Part shown: in pieces, positions 38,450 to 47,334 of the stretch
Layout: every line of letters starts with the position of its first letter
Position numbering within the stretch: position 1 is the first letter of the stretch
Assembly: GCA_963664465.2 (NCBI GenBank)
Contig: CAXXSU010000011.1
Location: 310,001-374,000 of the forward strand
Source of the DNA: CAVOAK01 sp963664465
GTDB taxonomy: Bacteria > Pseudomonadota > Alphaproteobacteria > UBA8366 > CAVOAK01
DNA length: 64,000 nt
Reading direction: 5' to 3'
Position numbers and translations under genes: made by a program
The notes under the pieces: generated by a model
Databases searched by the model: none
Told to the model about the DNA's origin: nothing
What the model saw: only the letters and a program-made list of their open reading frames with translations

Positions 38450-38690
38450 GAACGGCTTCCAGACAAATTTGCGGCCACCCATTGGTCGTTCGAATAATCA
38501 AGTTTCAGGCTCCGAGTTGTTGGATGAGGTTCACGCAACCTGGCGAGCCGATATCTGCCGAATGCCAGCTTGTGGCTAAAACGGACCTTCCGATACCGGC
38601 TCGTGACGTCCGGCTCTTCCACGCTAAACCGGGCATCGTCGTGAGCGGCTCCTTGCTAATGACCCATACCGTGAGTGGCGTGAAATTGAG
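37899..38690. repeat. direct repeat, unit A of the TPR-lipoprotein duplication
   Basis: Homologous to 40249-41060. The first 150 bp are almost identical (one substitution); the rest differs by many short indels. It covers the N-terminal half of the lipoprotein gene and its upstream region, including a damaged palindrome. Confidence 0.8.
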
Positions 38691-38697
38691 CCCTTAT

Positions 38698-40248
38698 CAG
38701 CCCGTTGAAGTCTTCCCTGGAAAGTCGGCATGGTTGATTCTCTGGTGTTTGAAGGGGGGTTCGCCATGGCGATGGGACAGCAGAAGGATCGTCAGGGCGA
38801 CTTGCGGTTGGTCGGCCATCGCTCCGTCAGACGATGCAGGACGATCTGAACGACCAGGACGGCTCCAGCGGGCCGTAACAAGCCACGAACAAGGCGCCAA
38901 TTCCGCCCGCCACGGCCTCCTTCGGGGTGCCGGCGCCGATGAGTTGGCGCATCAGCAACGATAGGTTGTGGCCGGCGACGTGAAGCAGGTATCGCTTTGC
39001 TGCACGTTCTCGCGGCCCCGAAGCCAGGTCGGTGCGCATACCGCCGCGATCGAGGTTGTGGGCAAAGGAGCGCTCGACGATCTCGGCGCATGCAGCTTGA
39101 AGGCTTCCCTGGCAACACCCCCGATAACAGCCGGGTACCGGTTGTTGGTGACCGCCCAGGCGAGCCGCATCATCTCGCGTGCCAGCGCGCAAAACTCTCT
39201 TCTGCTTGGGCTCGGAGATCCGGCTCTTCCAAGGGGACCGTCGTCGAGCGCCTTCAAGACCAACCGTGAGTGGACAGCCCTTATCGGTCGGACACATTCG
39301 GCCGGATCTTCGGCCGCTTCGGCGCCACATCCACCGCCTCGAGGTTTGCCTCGGCCGCCGCCAGGGTCTTGGGAAGCGTTGTCGTATCGCCCTCGTCGGC
39401 CGGGTGCAGCTCCGCAAGGGCCACCACCGCGCCGGTGTCCAGATCCACCGCGTGCTCGGGCTTGTAGGCCAGGTGCGTGGTGCCGTCCTTCATCTTGGCG
39501 ATCTTGGCCTCGGGGTCGCGAGCTCCTGGAAACTGCCAGTCCTGGTTCGAGAGCTTCTTGCCCTTGCGCTTGCGGTCCAGACGCGCCAGATGCCTCAGCC
39601 GTGGGTGTCTCGATACCGCTCTCCTGGGCCAAGCGCTCCAGCATCCCCCGGTAACCCTCGCCCGTGTCCCTCCGCACGATGTTGCGCAGCGCCGCGTTGG
39701 CCTCCATGGTCGAGGCATCCACCCCGATGCGCTCGCCCTTCACCAGACCCGCCTCGGCGATCAGCGCCAGGACCCAGTCAAACACCGCCGTGTGGACTTC
39801 ATGGGGCAGGCGCGCGCGGGTCCGTGACTAGCCAGGAATGGTCCGGCACCCGTTCCCGCATCTCCAACAGCAGGAACTCCCGTAGCGACAGGGAATCCGA
39901 GCAGCGCCACTCCAGCCCACGCTCAGAGTCGATACCCTCGAAGTAGCCCACCAGGTGCATACGGAAGTAGCGCCCGGGTGGCACCGAAGGCGCCCCCATC
40001 CTGGCCGCGTAATAGGGCTGGCAGACCGCCTCGGCGAAGCCGTCGAAGCCGCCCTCGATTGGTACCAACTGCAGGCGGTCGTAAAATACATGACCAGGCG
40101 AGCGCGGCATCTCCGACCAGCTCACCATCAAGTCCCCCTGACGATCCTTCTGCTGTCCCATCGCCATCAGCGAACCCCCCTTCAGGCCAGGACACCAGAG
40201 AATCAGACCATGCCGACTTCGTCCAGGGAAGACTTCGTCAACGGGCTG
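38698..40248 (-). mobile_element. IS1182-family element with inverted, partly deleted second end
   Basis: The right end (CAGCCCGTTGACGAAG in minus-strand sense, at 40248 downward) begins a nearly full element read leftwards. The left end (38698-38815) is a copy of the same terminus in plus orientation, including the ATG GCG ATG GGA CAG CAG start of the transposase, and is fused to the transposase C-terminal end at about 38820. So two copies in opposite orientation have lost the material between them. The left copy has several small deletions. Confidence 0.75.
38830..40167 (-). pseudogene. IS1182-family transposase, frameshifted
   Basis: Read in pieces: MAMGQQKDRQGDLMVSW ... GRYFRMHLVGYFEGIDSERG ... 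RCSDSLSLREFL (40167-39799), VKGERIGVDASTMEANAALRNIVRRDTGEGYRG (39785-39600), DRKRKGKKLSNQDWQ ... KMKDGTTHLAYKPEHAVDLDTG (39590-39290) and SFAHNLDRGGMRTDLASGPRER to the C-terminus (39090-38850). All belong to one IS1182-type transposase broken by at least three frameshifts, so it is inactive. Confidence 0.85.
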
Positions 40249-40813
40249 TTACCGCCCGATCTCGGATTATCTCTGCAGCGTCAAGATCGCCAATATCCTC
40301 ATAAAACCGCACTAAATGACGCATAGTGCCGACGCTTTCCTTTGTGTTCAGGATAAGAAGAAACTGCTTTTCAGCATCTTCAAAATTGCCAAAGGACTGC
40401 TCGGCTTGGCCTACACGGCTGCGAAGATCGGTTATAAAGTTTTGATTCAGGCCTTGCGCGTCGGCGATAAAACTCTCCGCTTTCCTGTAATCCCTGAGCC
40501 ATTGATCGCTGCGCCCAAGGGCGATAGCTGCACGGCCACGCTTTAGATAAAAGTTGGCTAGCTCATTCGGCCTCGCGCCTTCCGACGGCTGACTATCTGC
40601 CAGATCGCTCATACTTTGAATATCTTCGGGGTTGGCCACTGCCTGTTCGTCGAGGATCGCCGTGATGTCCTTGATGGTCTTGGGCGGTGGCGTGAAAGAA
40701 CGGCCCTGGAACGTCGCAGTTATCTGTTTCGCCTCTTCCAGCGACGCCGATTGGGTGGTCTGGCAAGCGGCAAGCGCAAACATCAAGCCGATCGCGACGA
40801 TGATGCGGTCCAT
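40238..40813 (-). pseudogene. TPR lipoprotein gene, copy B (N-terminal part, truncated by IS)
   Basis: From ATG 40813: MDRIIVAIGLMFALAACQTT, a lipoprotein signal with lipobox LAAC, then a domain with SFTPPPKTIKDITAILDEQAVANPE, and the first TPR-like helices (EDAEKQFLLILNTKESVG, MRHLVRFYEDIGDLDAAE). At RDRAVT the frame runs into the IS1182 end and stops after AR. The C-terminal half present in copy A is missing. The original full-length gene was probably about 435 residues. Confidence 0.8.
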
Positions 40814-40938
40814 AACGCCTTTTCCCAGACAAATTTGCGTGCGTTCGCCCATTGGTCGTTCGAAGTATATCAAGTTTCAGGCTGGAGTTTTGTGATGAGG
40901 TTCACACAACATTGTACTGGCACTTGCCGATATTGCCG

Positions 40939-40968
40939 AATGTCTGCTTGTGGCTATAAGCGGACATT
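40939..40968. repeat. GTCYGCTT-type palindromic repeat 1
   Basis: AATGTCTGCTTGTGGCTATA continues to AGCGGACATT, an imperfect hairpin of about 10-bp arms. It belongs to a dispersed palindrome family in 40.9-44.7 kb. The damaged counterpart is at 38560-38590. Confidence 0.75.
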
Positions 40969-41031
40969 CACCGATACCGGCGGTGACGTCCGCTTTCCAC
41001 GCTAAACCGGACATCGGTAGTGAGCGGCTCG

Positions 41032-41060
41032 AACGTCTGCTAATGACCCATAGCAGACAT
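41032..41060. repeat. GTCYGCTT-type palindromic repeat 2
   Basis: Arms ACGTCTGCTA and TAGCAGACAT around a short ATGACCCA-type loop. A weaker relative (GACGTCCGCTTT ... CCGGACATC) precedes it at 40984-41015. Confidence 0.7.
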
Positions 41061-41172
41061 CAGACGACATCCGTCTGCTAAATTGAACACATCTTAGCGC
41101 AGGAAATTTCTTTGACATTCGCATTGCCACCTTCGACTCTCATTGTGTTTGGGAAATTTAAGGACCTTGTCT

Positions 41173-41547
41173 ATGCGAAAACTAGCTCTTAGTGCCGGTT
41201 TAGCAGTCGGATTGATCGGCGGAAATGTCTTTGCGGATCACGGACAGATTACCGGTGCCGCACTCGAAGACTTGTTTGCCGGCGCAACAGCCCACGGCAA
41301 GACGTCCAAGGGCGTAAACTACACGACCAAATTCAACCCAGATGGTTCAGTAAAGCTCGACGCGATCAGCGGATTTAAGGACAGCGGCAAATGGCGGCTC
41401 AACGGTAACGCCTATTGTGCGACGTGGAAGAAGGTTCGCAAGGGCAAGGATGCCTGTTGGGAGGTGTTCCATAAGGCCGGTGATGACTACCACCTAAAGA
41501 CCACCGATGGGCTCGCTGATTCCATAGACGTAAAAATGTTGAAATAG
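41173..41547 (+). CDS. small secreted protein, DUF995-like
   Basis: 124 residues from ATG 41173, with signal peptide MRKLALSAGLAVGLIGGNVFA. The mature part (GAALEDLFAGATAHGKTSKG, FNPDGSVKLD, GKWRLNGNAYCATWKK, KDACWEVFHKAGDDYHLK) has two cysteines and the pattern of DUF995-like periplasmic proteins. The function is unknown. It is flanked by palindromes on both sides; an earlier frame start at 41143 lacks a signal. Confidence 0.75.
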   Translation: MRKLALSAGLAVGLIGGNVFADHGQITGAALEDLFAGATAHGKTSKGVNYTTKFNPDGSVKLDAISGFKDSGKWRLNGNAYCATWKKVRKGKDACWEVFHKAGDDYHLKTTDGLADSIDVKMLK

Positions 41548-41625
41548 AGCGGGACGCACTTTGAGGCAGGACGCGTAATTATCGCGCAACCTGCCCAAGG
41601 CCCCACAACTCCCATAAATAAACGA

Positions 41626-41655
41626 ACGTCCGCTTTTGGCTAATAGCGGACATTG
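41626..41655. repeat. GTCYGCTT-type palindromic repeat 3
   Basis: ACGTCCGCTTTTGGCTAATAGCGGACATTG, an imperfect palindrome with a TTGGCTAA-like loop, 80 bp after the small secreted protein gene. Confidence 0.75.
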
Positions 41656-41702
41656 AGCCATCCAGTGAGTTATTTCTGCTTTACCCCCGGAAGCGGACCT
41701 AT

Positions 41703-42996
41703 TTAAGGGCACCTCTAAGAATTGGTGAGTTGCCGGAGGATATTGTTTAACTAGGCTGTCACCAGCTCCAGCCATGCCGGAGCCGAGATTTTCGGGGTCT
41801 TCCACGCTCCAATTGAGTTATTTCCGCTTCAAGACCGTCCCCAGGCGGTCTTCTCCTCCGAGTATCGTCACACGGCCGCCGCGAGACGCTCCAGTTGGAC
41901 CAGGCGGCGCATGTTGTAGGCGAGGTTCTTCAACCCGATCCGCGCCTTCGCCCGCACCAGCCCGACACTACGCACCAGCGTCCCGCCCATGTCGTTGCTC
42001 TGGGCCCCGAAGACATGCTCGACGCGGACCCGAACCGACGAACGGGTCTTGTTGCCTTGCTTCTCGCGCTCGCTCAACGGCTTGTTGCGGCGGCCCTTGC
42101 GATGGATCCGGCTCCGCAACCCCTTCTCCTTCAGCGACGCCTCGATCTCCGCCGAGCGGTAAGCGCTGTCCGCCCACACACCCAAAGCCGTGTTGTCCCC
42201 ATCCAGGATATCGTCGAGGACTTGGCTGTCGTGCTCCGCCGCGTCGCTTACATGATAGCGCCGCACCAGCTTGTGCCGACGGTCCACGTTGACATGGTTC
42301 TTGTAACCGTAATGGCTCTTGCCGTGCTTCTTGGTCCACCGCGCCTCGACATCCTTTTGGCGCCGCTTTGCCGGCTTGTCCTCCCAGCCTGCCGGCGTCT
42401 CGCCCGCCTTTATCCGCGCGTTCTCCTCGCGGCTGTTGCGCTGTTTGGGTACCGCCACAATCGAGGCGTCGATGATCTGGCCGCCCATCGCCAGATAGCC
42501 CTGATCCTTCAGGTAGCCATCGAACGTCTCGAATAAAGCCTCGATCACGCCAGCTTGCGTTAACTGTTCGCGGTACAGCCACACCGTCTTGGCGTCGGGA
42601 ACCCGGCCCTCTAGACCCAACCCCAGAAATCGCATGAACGACAGGCGGTCACGGATCTGATGCTCAACTTGGTCGTCCGAGAGATTGTAGAGCGCGCACA
42701 GAATGATCGTCTTGAACATCACAATCGCATCCCACGGCTTGCGTCCCGCCCGCGATTTGCGCACCTTGTCCGCACGCCGCCACACCGCCTCAAGACGGGC
42801 GCGCAAGTCCTCCCACGGAACCACCCCGTCGATCTTCAAAAGCGGCTCGTTCTTGGCGTCAAGACCGGAATACCGGTTCCCAAGATCGAAAAACCCCATC
42901 TGACCCATCAACCACGCCTCCCGCTATCAACAAATCGTCAACCCGATTCTAAATCGACGACGCCCGAAAAAGGAGAATTTTTAGAGGTTCCCTTAA
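41703..42996 (-). mobile_element. IS5-family insertion sequence with TTAA target duplication
   Basis: The element is 41707-42992 (1286 bp), ended by imperfect inverted repeats GGGCACCTCTAA and, in reverse complement, GGGAACCTCTAA. TTAA at 41703-41706 and 42993-42996 is the 4-bp target duplication. It carries one intact transposase gene and lies between palindromes of the GTCCGCTT family. Confidence 0.92.
41868..42911 (-). CDS. IS5-family transposase
   Basis: 347 residues, intact. Typical segments: FKTIILCALYNLSDDQVEHQIRDRLSFMRFLGL, MGGQIIDASIVAVPKQRN with the first catalytic Asp, HGKSHYGYKNHVNVD, VWADSAYRS and VRVRVEHVFGAQ. It is the only gene of the IS5 element and probably functional. Confidence 0.94.
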   Translation of the reverse strand: MMGQMGFFDLGNRYSGLDAKNEPLLKIDGVVPWEDLRARLEAVWRRADKVRKSRAGRKPWDAIVMFKTIILCALYNLSDDQVEHQIRDRLSFMRFLGLGLEGRVPDAKTVWLYREQLTQAGVIEALFETFDGYLKDQGYLAMGGQIIDASIVAVPKQRNSREENARIKAGETPAGWEDKPAKRRQKDVEARWTKKHGKSHYGYKNHVNVDRRHKLVRRYHVSDAAEHDSQVLDDILDGDNTALGVWADSAYRSAEIEASLKEKGLRSRIHRKGRRNKPLSEREKQGNKTRSSVRVRVEHVFGAQSNDMGGTLVRSVGLVRAKARIGLKNLAYNMRRLVQLERLAAAV

Positions 42997-43008
42997 GCAC
43001 TGGCGATC

Positions 43009-43090
43009 ATGTCCGCTTCTGACCCAGCAAAAGGTCCTGGCGACGTGAACATGTGCACGTTCTCGCGGCCCCGAAGCCAAAGCGGACATT
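43009..43090. repeat. palindromic repeat interrupted by an IS1182 relic
   Basis: The left half ATGTCCGCTTCTGACCC (43009-43025) and right half AAAGCGGACATT (43079-43090) would form one member of the palindrome family. About 53 bp separate them, of which 43036-43078 matches the C-terminal region of the IS1182-type transposase with an internal gap. Confidence 0.7.
43036..43078 (-). pseudogene. 43-bp relic of the IS1182-family transposase
   Basis: GGCGACGTGAA and TGCACGTTCTCGCGGCCCCG are shared with the copies at 38.97-39.02 kb and 7.15-7.18 kb. About 15 bases between the two blocks are lost and replaced by CA. It is too short to encode anything. Confidence 0.65.
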
Positions 43091-43165
43091 CCTCGCCTTT
43101 GACTGACTCGCGGTAGTTGTCCAAGAGAATTGCTGCAGGCATCATGGAGTTGGGGAGGAATCACA

Positions 43166-44497
43166 ATGAGAGCACCTCGCCTATATTTAGCGCTATTTGC
43201 CGTCCTGTGGCTCTGGCCCGCAACCACCATCGGCCAGTCCTCGGCGCTGATGGACGCGTTCAACCGGTACGAGGAGCTTTATGCCCAGGGCCGCTTTGAA
43301 GAGGCTTTTCCCATTGCAGAGAAGGCGCTAATGCTGGCCGAGCGGGAGTTCGGCCCAAAGCACCAGAATACAGCTATATTTCTCGTTAACCTGGCGGAGC
43401 TCTACCGCGCCCAGGACAAGTACGCCGAGGTCGAGCCGCTCTATGAGCGTGCGTTGGCGATTTTGGAGAAGGCGCTGGGGTCGGACCATCCAGTCGTGGC
43501 CAACGCCCTCTTCGACCTGGCGGTGCTCTACGACGAACAGGGCAAATACGAAGAGGCGGAGCCCCTCTATCGGCGCGCCCTTGACGTTCACGAGAAAGCT
43601 CTCGGGCCGGACCATCCGGATGTCGCCTTGGTCCTTTATGGGCTGGCGCGGCTCATCAACCGCCAGCGTCGCTTCGAGGAGGCCGAACCGTTCTACGTGA
43701 GGGCACTCGCCATCGAAAACGATCTTGCCGATCTCTTATTCAATGAAGGCAATCATGCGGAGGCGGAAGCCGTATACAATCGTGTGTGGGAAACCACCGA
43801 GGACGTATTTGGGTTCGAACACCAAGAGGTCGCGAAGATCCTAAATAAATATGTAGTGCTGTTGCGCACGATGGGAAAGCTTGAGACCGCTTCGCTGTTG
43901 GAAGCTCGCGCAACGGAAATCTGGGCCATAAACGCGAAGGCCGCCAATTGGGATATAGGCCTCGCCGCATTAAAAGCGGGAGAGCACGCCGCCGCATTGG
44001 AGGCGTGGCTTCCGCTGGCGCATCAGGGTAATCCAGAATTGCAAAGCAATGTCGCCACCTCGTACGTTTTTCTGGGAAATGACGAAGAGGCGCTGAAGTG
44101 GTGGCATCGGGCCGCTGAGCAGGGTCACGCACACGCCGAGTATTCCATTGGTACTAGAATTTTGAACGGAGACGCAGGGCTGCCTCAAGACAGCAAAAAA
44201 GCCGCCATTTGGTTACAACGAGCCGCCGAGAAAGGGCACAAGTCCGCGCAATACAATCTCGGTCTCATGTACTTTACGGGCAACGGCGTGCAGCAGGATT
44301 ATGTGCAAGCGCATATGTGGTTTGAACTTTCTGCATCAGGGTATCAGGCGGCGATTGACGAGGGTTTCGATTTCGATTTGAAAATGTACAAGAAGGATGC
44401 TGAGAGGATGAGCAAAAAGGCCGCAGGTAAGCTAAGTCGGACGCAAAGGGAGGAAGTGCGAATGATGCTGAATCAGTGGACCGCCAAGTCGAAATGA
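43166..44497 (+). CDS. exported TPR and Sel1-repeat protein
   Basis: 443 residues from ATG 43166, which has GGGGAGGA ahead. A signal peptide (LYLALFAVLWLWPATTIGQ) is followed by kinesin-light-chain-like TPRs (ALAILEKALGSDHPVVANALFDLAVLYDEQG type units, about residues 30-230) and Sel1 repeats (AAIWLQRAAEKGHKSAQYNLGLMY, about 290-400). Such proteins act as scaffolds in the periplasm. It stands in the island rich in palindromes and ISs, with no coding neighbour in the same operon. Confidence 0.85.
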   Translation: MRAPRLYLALFAVLWLWPATTIGQSSALMDAFNRYEELYAQGRFEEAFPIAEKALMLAEREFGPKHQNTAIFLVNLAELYRAQDKYAEVEPLYERALAILEKALGSDHPVVANALFDLAVLYDEQGKYEEAEPLYRRALDVHEKALGPDHPDVALVLYGLARLINRQRRFEEAEPFYVRALAIENDLADLLFNEGNHAEAEAVYNRVWETTEDVFGFEHQEVAKILNKYVVLLRTMGKLETASLLEARATEIWAINAKAANWDIGLAALKAGEHAAALEAWLPLAHQGNPELQSNVATSYVFLGNDEEALKWWHRAAEQGHAHAEYSIGTRILNGDAGLPQDSKKAAIWLQRAAEKGHKSAQYNLGLMYFTGNGVQQDYVQAHMWFELSASGYQAAIDEGFDFDLKMYKKDAERMSKKAAGKLSRTQREEVRMMLNQWTAKSK

Positions 44498-44540
44498 CTT
44501 GTTGTAGACACGGCTACGCCGCTCATAGAAAATCAGCCGG

Positions 44541-44570
44541 AATGTCCGCTTCTGGCTACAAGCAGACCAT
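44541..44570. repeat. GTCYGCTT-type palindromic repeat 4
   Basis: AATGTCCGCTTCTGGCTACA then AGCAGACCAT, imperfect arms, in the 300-bp gap after the TPR/Sel1 gene. Confidence 0.7.
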
Positions 44571-44588
44571 CATCATGAGTTTGGAATA

Positions 44589-44616
44589 GGTCTGCTTAGC
44601 GACCGAAAGCGGACGT
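44589..44616. repeat. GTCYGCTT-type palindromic repeat 5
   Basis: GGTCTGCTTAGCGACCGAAA then GCGGACGT, imperfect arms with a loop containing GCGACCG. Confidence 0.65.
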
Positions 44617-44632
44617 AACTGGCGGCATAGTT

Positions 44633-44664
44633 AAATGTCCGCTTATGACCCAAAGCGGACATTT
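44633..44664. repeat. GTCYGCTT-type palindromic repeat 6 (best conserved)
   Basis: AAATGTCCGCTT (44633-44644) and AAGCGGACATTT (44653-44664) are perfect 12-bp arms around ATGACCCA. This is the cleanest member of the family. The rest of 44498-44797 holds no gene; its last 100 bp are AT-rich and should contain the promoter of the next gene. Confidence 0.85.
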
Positions 44665-44797
44665 GGATCGACTATTGAGGAACGTTGACGCCGAACAAAG
44701 AAGCCAATAAACAGCTGCGTCAACGTAGATACACTTGTTGATAAAGGTTAGTATTATTTAATATTATTGTTTAAAATAAAACGTTAATCGGACATAA

Positions 44798-45982
44798 ATG
44801 GCGGAAGCAGTGGCAGACCAATCGATCTTGTCCGGAGTCTGGAGCTGGCCAACCTCGGTCCGCTTCGGTGCTGGGCGAATCGGTGAAGTAGCGGCCGTCT
44901 GCCGGGAGCTCGGCGTGAAATGCCCGCTCCTGGTAACCGATTCTGGACTGGCCGAAACTACCATGGTGACCGAGGTGGTCGCGGCAAATGCAGTTGAAGA
45001 GCTGCCGACCGCTATCTTCTCCGCAATCAAGGCCAACCCAACTGGGGCCAATATCGAGGACGGTGTTGTCTGCTTCCGGGCAGGCGGACATGACGGAATT
45101 ATTGCGTTCGGCGGCGGTAGCGCGCTCGATGCAGGCAAGGCCATCTCCTTCATGGCTGGCCAACGAAGATCAATCTGGGATTTTATCGACGAAGGCGACA
45201 ACTGGAAGCGTGCGGATGCTAACGGTATCGCTCCTTTGGTTGCCGTGCCGACGACGGCTGGCACTGGGTCTGAAGTTGGCCGTGCGTCCGTCATCGTCGA
45301 CGAGAAGGCTCGGCGAAAGCGCATTATTTTCCATCCAAACATGATGCCGCGTATCGTCATTGCAGATCCGGCACTGACGCTCGGATTGCCGCCCGCCATT
45401 ACCGCGGCGACTGGGATGGACGCTTTGACACATTGTCTCGAAGCCTTCTGCGCGCGCGGCTTTCAGCCAATGGCGGACGGTGTTGCCCTTGAGGGTTTAA
45501 GAATTATCCATGATTGGCTGCCGCGGGCATTCGATGATGGTGCCGATCTCACGGCGCGCGCGCACATGATGGCGGCGGCATCGATGGGCGCGACCGCATT
45601 TCAAAAGGGGCTCGGTGCGGTCCACGCGTTAAGCCATCCAGTGGGCGCGCTTTACGACACCCATCACGGCCTGACCAATGCCGTAATTCTGCCCTACGTT
45701 CTCGCCTTCAACCGACCGGCGATTGGTGAACGTCTAACCCATCTGTCGCGTCTGCTCAATCTCGGCGAGCCCGCATTTGAGCGCGTCATGAGTTGGATCC
45801 TCGGCCTGCGCGCGCGTCTTGGAATACCAAATAGTCTCGCAGAAATAGGCGTCGACGATCTGCAAGCCGAAGAAATCGCCCACGCCGCCGCCGAAGACCC
45901 GAGCGCTCTCGGTAATCCCTTGGCGGTCGGTCCTGGAGAGCTCGAGTCCGTGTTCCAAAATGCCCACGACGGCCGACTCTAG
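44798..45982 (+). CDS. iron-containing alcohol dehydrogenase (group III)
   Basis: 394 residues. The NAD-binding GGGSALDAGKAISFM, then VPTTAGTGSEVG, and the iron-binding histidines in GMDALTHCLEAF, HALSHPVGALYDTHHGLTNAV. The family reduces or oxidises aldehydes and alcohols. It lies 187 bp ahead of mtnA and an aldolase/dehydrogenase gene in the same direction; an aldehyde released by that aldolase is a possible substrate. Confidence 0.92.
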   Translation: MAEAVADQSILSGVWSWPTSVRFGAGRIGEVAAVCRELGVKCPLLVTDSGLAETTMVTEVVAANAVEELPTAIFSAIKANPTGANIEDGVVCFRAGGHDGIIAFGGGSALDAGKAISFMAGQRRSIWDFIDEGDNWKRADANGIAPLVAVPTTAGTGSEVGRASVIVDEKARRKRIIFHPNMMPRIVIADPALTLGLPPAITAATGMDALTHCLEAFCARGFQPMADGVALEGLRIIHDWLPRAFDDGADLTARAHMMAAASMGATAFQKGLGAVHALSHPVGALYDTHHGLTNAVILPYVLAFNRPAIGERLTHLSRLLNLGEPAFERVMSWILGLRARLGIPNSLAEIGVDDLQAEEIAHAAAEDPSALGNPLAVGPGELESVFQNAHDGRL

Positions 45983-46084
45983 TGCCATAAACGATGTGTC
46001 GTCAGAGTGGCCATGTCATATTCAACAGGTTGCACGCGAGCGAGGCTCACTTGGCAATTGCATCGCGGTCAGTCAGCTATTATG

Positions 46085-46137
46085 CGTCGAGCCAGAATGC
46101 ATTGGACCAGAATGAATTGAGCCAAAATGAATTGAGA
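46085..46137 (+). repeat. imperfect short tandem repeats upstream of mtnA
   Basis: Three related units of about 16 bp (GAGCCAGAATGCATTG, GACCAGAATGAATTGA, GCCAAAATGAATTGAG) lie just before the mtnA ribosome-binding site. They contain several in-frame-looking ATGs but encode nothing convincing. Confidence 0.55.
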
Positions 46138-46169
46138 ATGCAGCAAGAATTTAGAAGGAGGCGATGCCC

Positions 46170-47261
46170 ATGAATGTCGACGGCCGTCACTATCGATCGA
46201 TTTGGCTCGATGATGACGGTTGGCGCGTTGCGATCATCGATCAGCGCCGCCTGCCGTTCGAATTCGTCGTTCAGCACTTGACCACAGTTGAGGCCGCTGC
46301 CGACGCCATTCGCGACATGGCGGTACGTGGTGCCCCACTGATCGGTGCAACTGCAGCCTACGGCATGGCGCTGGCTATGCAGAGCGACGGATCGGATGAA
46401 ATGTTGGCCCGAGCACACGACCTTTTGCTCGCGACACGGCCAACCGCGGTCAATCTGCGTTGGGCGCTGCAGGCGATGCACGCTCTGCTCGCTCCATTGG
46501 GACACAATGCGCGCGCGGCGGCAGCCTATGCAAAGGCAGTGGAGCTTTGCGATGAAGACGTTGAAATCAATCGAGGCATCGGCAGCCATGGTCTTGCCCT
46601 CATCGAAGCCGTTGCCGGCCGCAAGAAGGGGGCTCCGGTTAACATCCTGACCCATTGCAACGCAGGTTGGCTTGCGACTGTGGATTGGGGCACGGCAACC
46701 GCGCCGATCTACATGGCGCATGACCGAGATATCCCGGTCCATGTTTGGGTCGATGAAACGCGTCCCCGAAATCAGGGAGCCCGACTGACGGCGTGGGAGC
46801 TCGGCCATCACGGCGTCGATCACACGATTGTTGCGGATAATGTAGGCGGACATCTGATGCAGACAGGCAGGGTTGACCTGTGCATTACCGGCACCGATCG
46901 GACGACCGCCGAAGGCGACGTTGCCAACAAGATCGGTACCTATCTGAAAGCGCTCGCTGCTCGGGATAACGACGTACCGTTTTACGTCGCGCTCCCGTCA
47001 CCGACGATCGACTGGTCGTCAGGCGACGGCTTGAGCGACATCCCGATCGAAGAACGCGACGGTGCCGAGGTATCTCATATGACCGGGCGTGATGCCGAGG
47101 GGCGCGTGACGACCGTGCAAGTCTCACCCGATGGCAGCGCCGTCGCCAACTACGCATTCGACGTGACACCCGCCAGGCTCGTTACTGGACTTATCACCGA
47201 GCGTGGCGTGGCCGAGGCAAGCCGCGCCGGCTTGGTATCGTTGTTCGGCGACCGGCAATGA
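46170..47261 (+). CDS. mtnA: S-methyl-5-thioribose-1-phosphate isomerase
   Basis: 363 residues. ATG 46170 is preferred over ATG 46164 because AAGGAGG ends only two bases before the latter. Family marks: IRDMAVRGAPLIGATAAYGMALA, HCNAGWLATVDWGTATAPI with the catalytic cysteine, ETRPRNQGARLTAWEL with the conserved Arg and Asn, and TGTDRTTAEGDVANKIGTY with the catalytic Asp. It isomerises methylthioribose-1-phosphate, and also 5-deoxyribose-1-phosphate, to the ribulose form. The next gene is a class II aldolase fusion, which suggests a DHAP shunt rather than the complete methionine salvage cycle. Confidence 0.95.
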   Translation: MNVDGRHYRSIWLDDDGWRVAIIDQRRLPFEFVVQHLTTVEAAADAIRDMAVRGAPLIGATAAYGMALAMQSDGSDEMLARAHDLLLATRPTAVNLRWALQAMHALLAPLGHNARAAAAYAKAVELCDEDVEINRGIGSHGLALIEAVAGRKKGAPVNILTHCNAGWLATVDWGTATAPIYMAHDRDIPVHVWVDETRPRNQGARLTAWELGHHGVDHTIVADNVGGHLMQTGRVDLCITGTDRTTAEGDVANKIGTYLKALAARDNDVPFYVALPSPTIDWSSGDGLSDIPIEERDGAEVSHMTGRDAEGRVTTVQVSPDGSAVANYAFDVTPARLVTGLITERGVAEASRAGLVSLFGDRQ

Positions 47262-47334
47262 AAATGGAACCTAGACGCCGCTCGTTTGCCGCGCTTGCGG
47301 GCGTCATGTTATTGGAGCGGTCGGGAGGCGCGCG

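Larger units (their letters stand above)
40249..41060. repeat. direct repeat, unit B of the TPR-lipoprotein duplication
   Basis: The cleaner copy of the segment at 37899-38690, starting exactly at the IS1182 end. Its upstream part (40814-41060) contains three palindromes of the GTCCGCTT family. Confidence 0.8.

Noticed and set aside
40900..44670. CRISPR array made of the GTCYGCTT repeats
   Set aside because: The units are unevenly spaced over kilobases, are palindromes of variable sequence and have no cas genes nearby.
36200..44700. Integrated prophage or integrative element
   Set aside because: Only IS transposases, exported TPR proteins and repeats are present; no integrase, capsid, terminase or conjugation gene was found.
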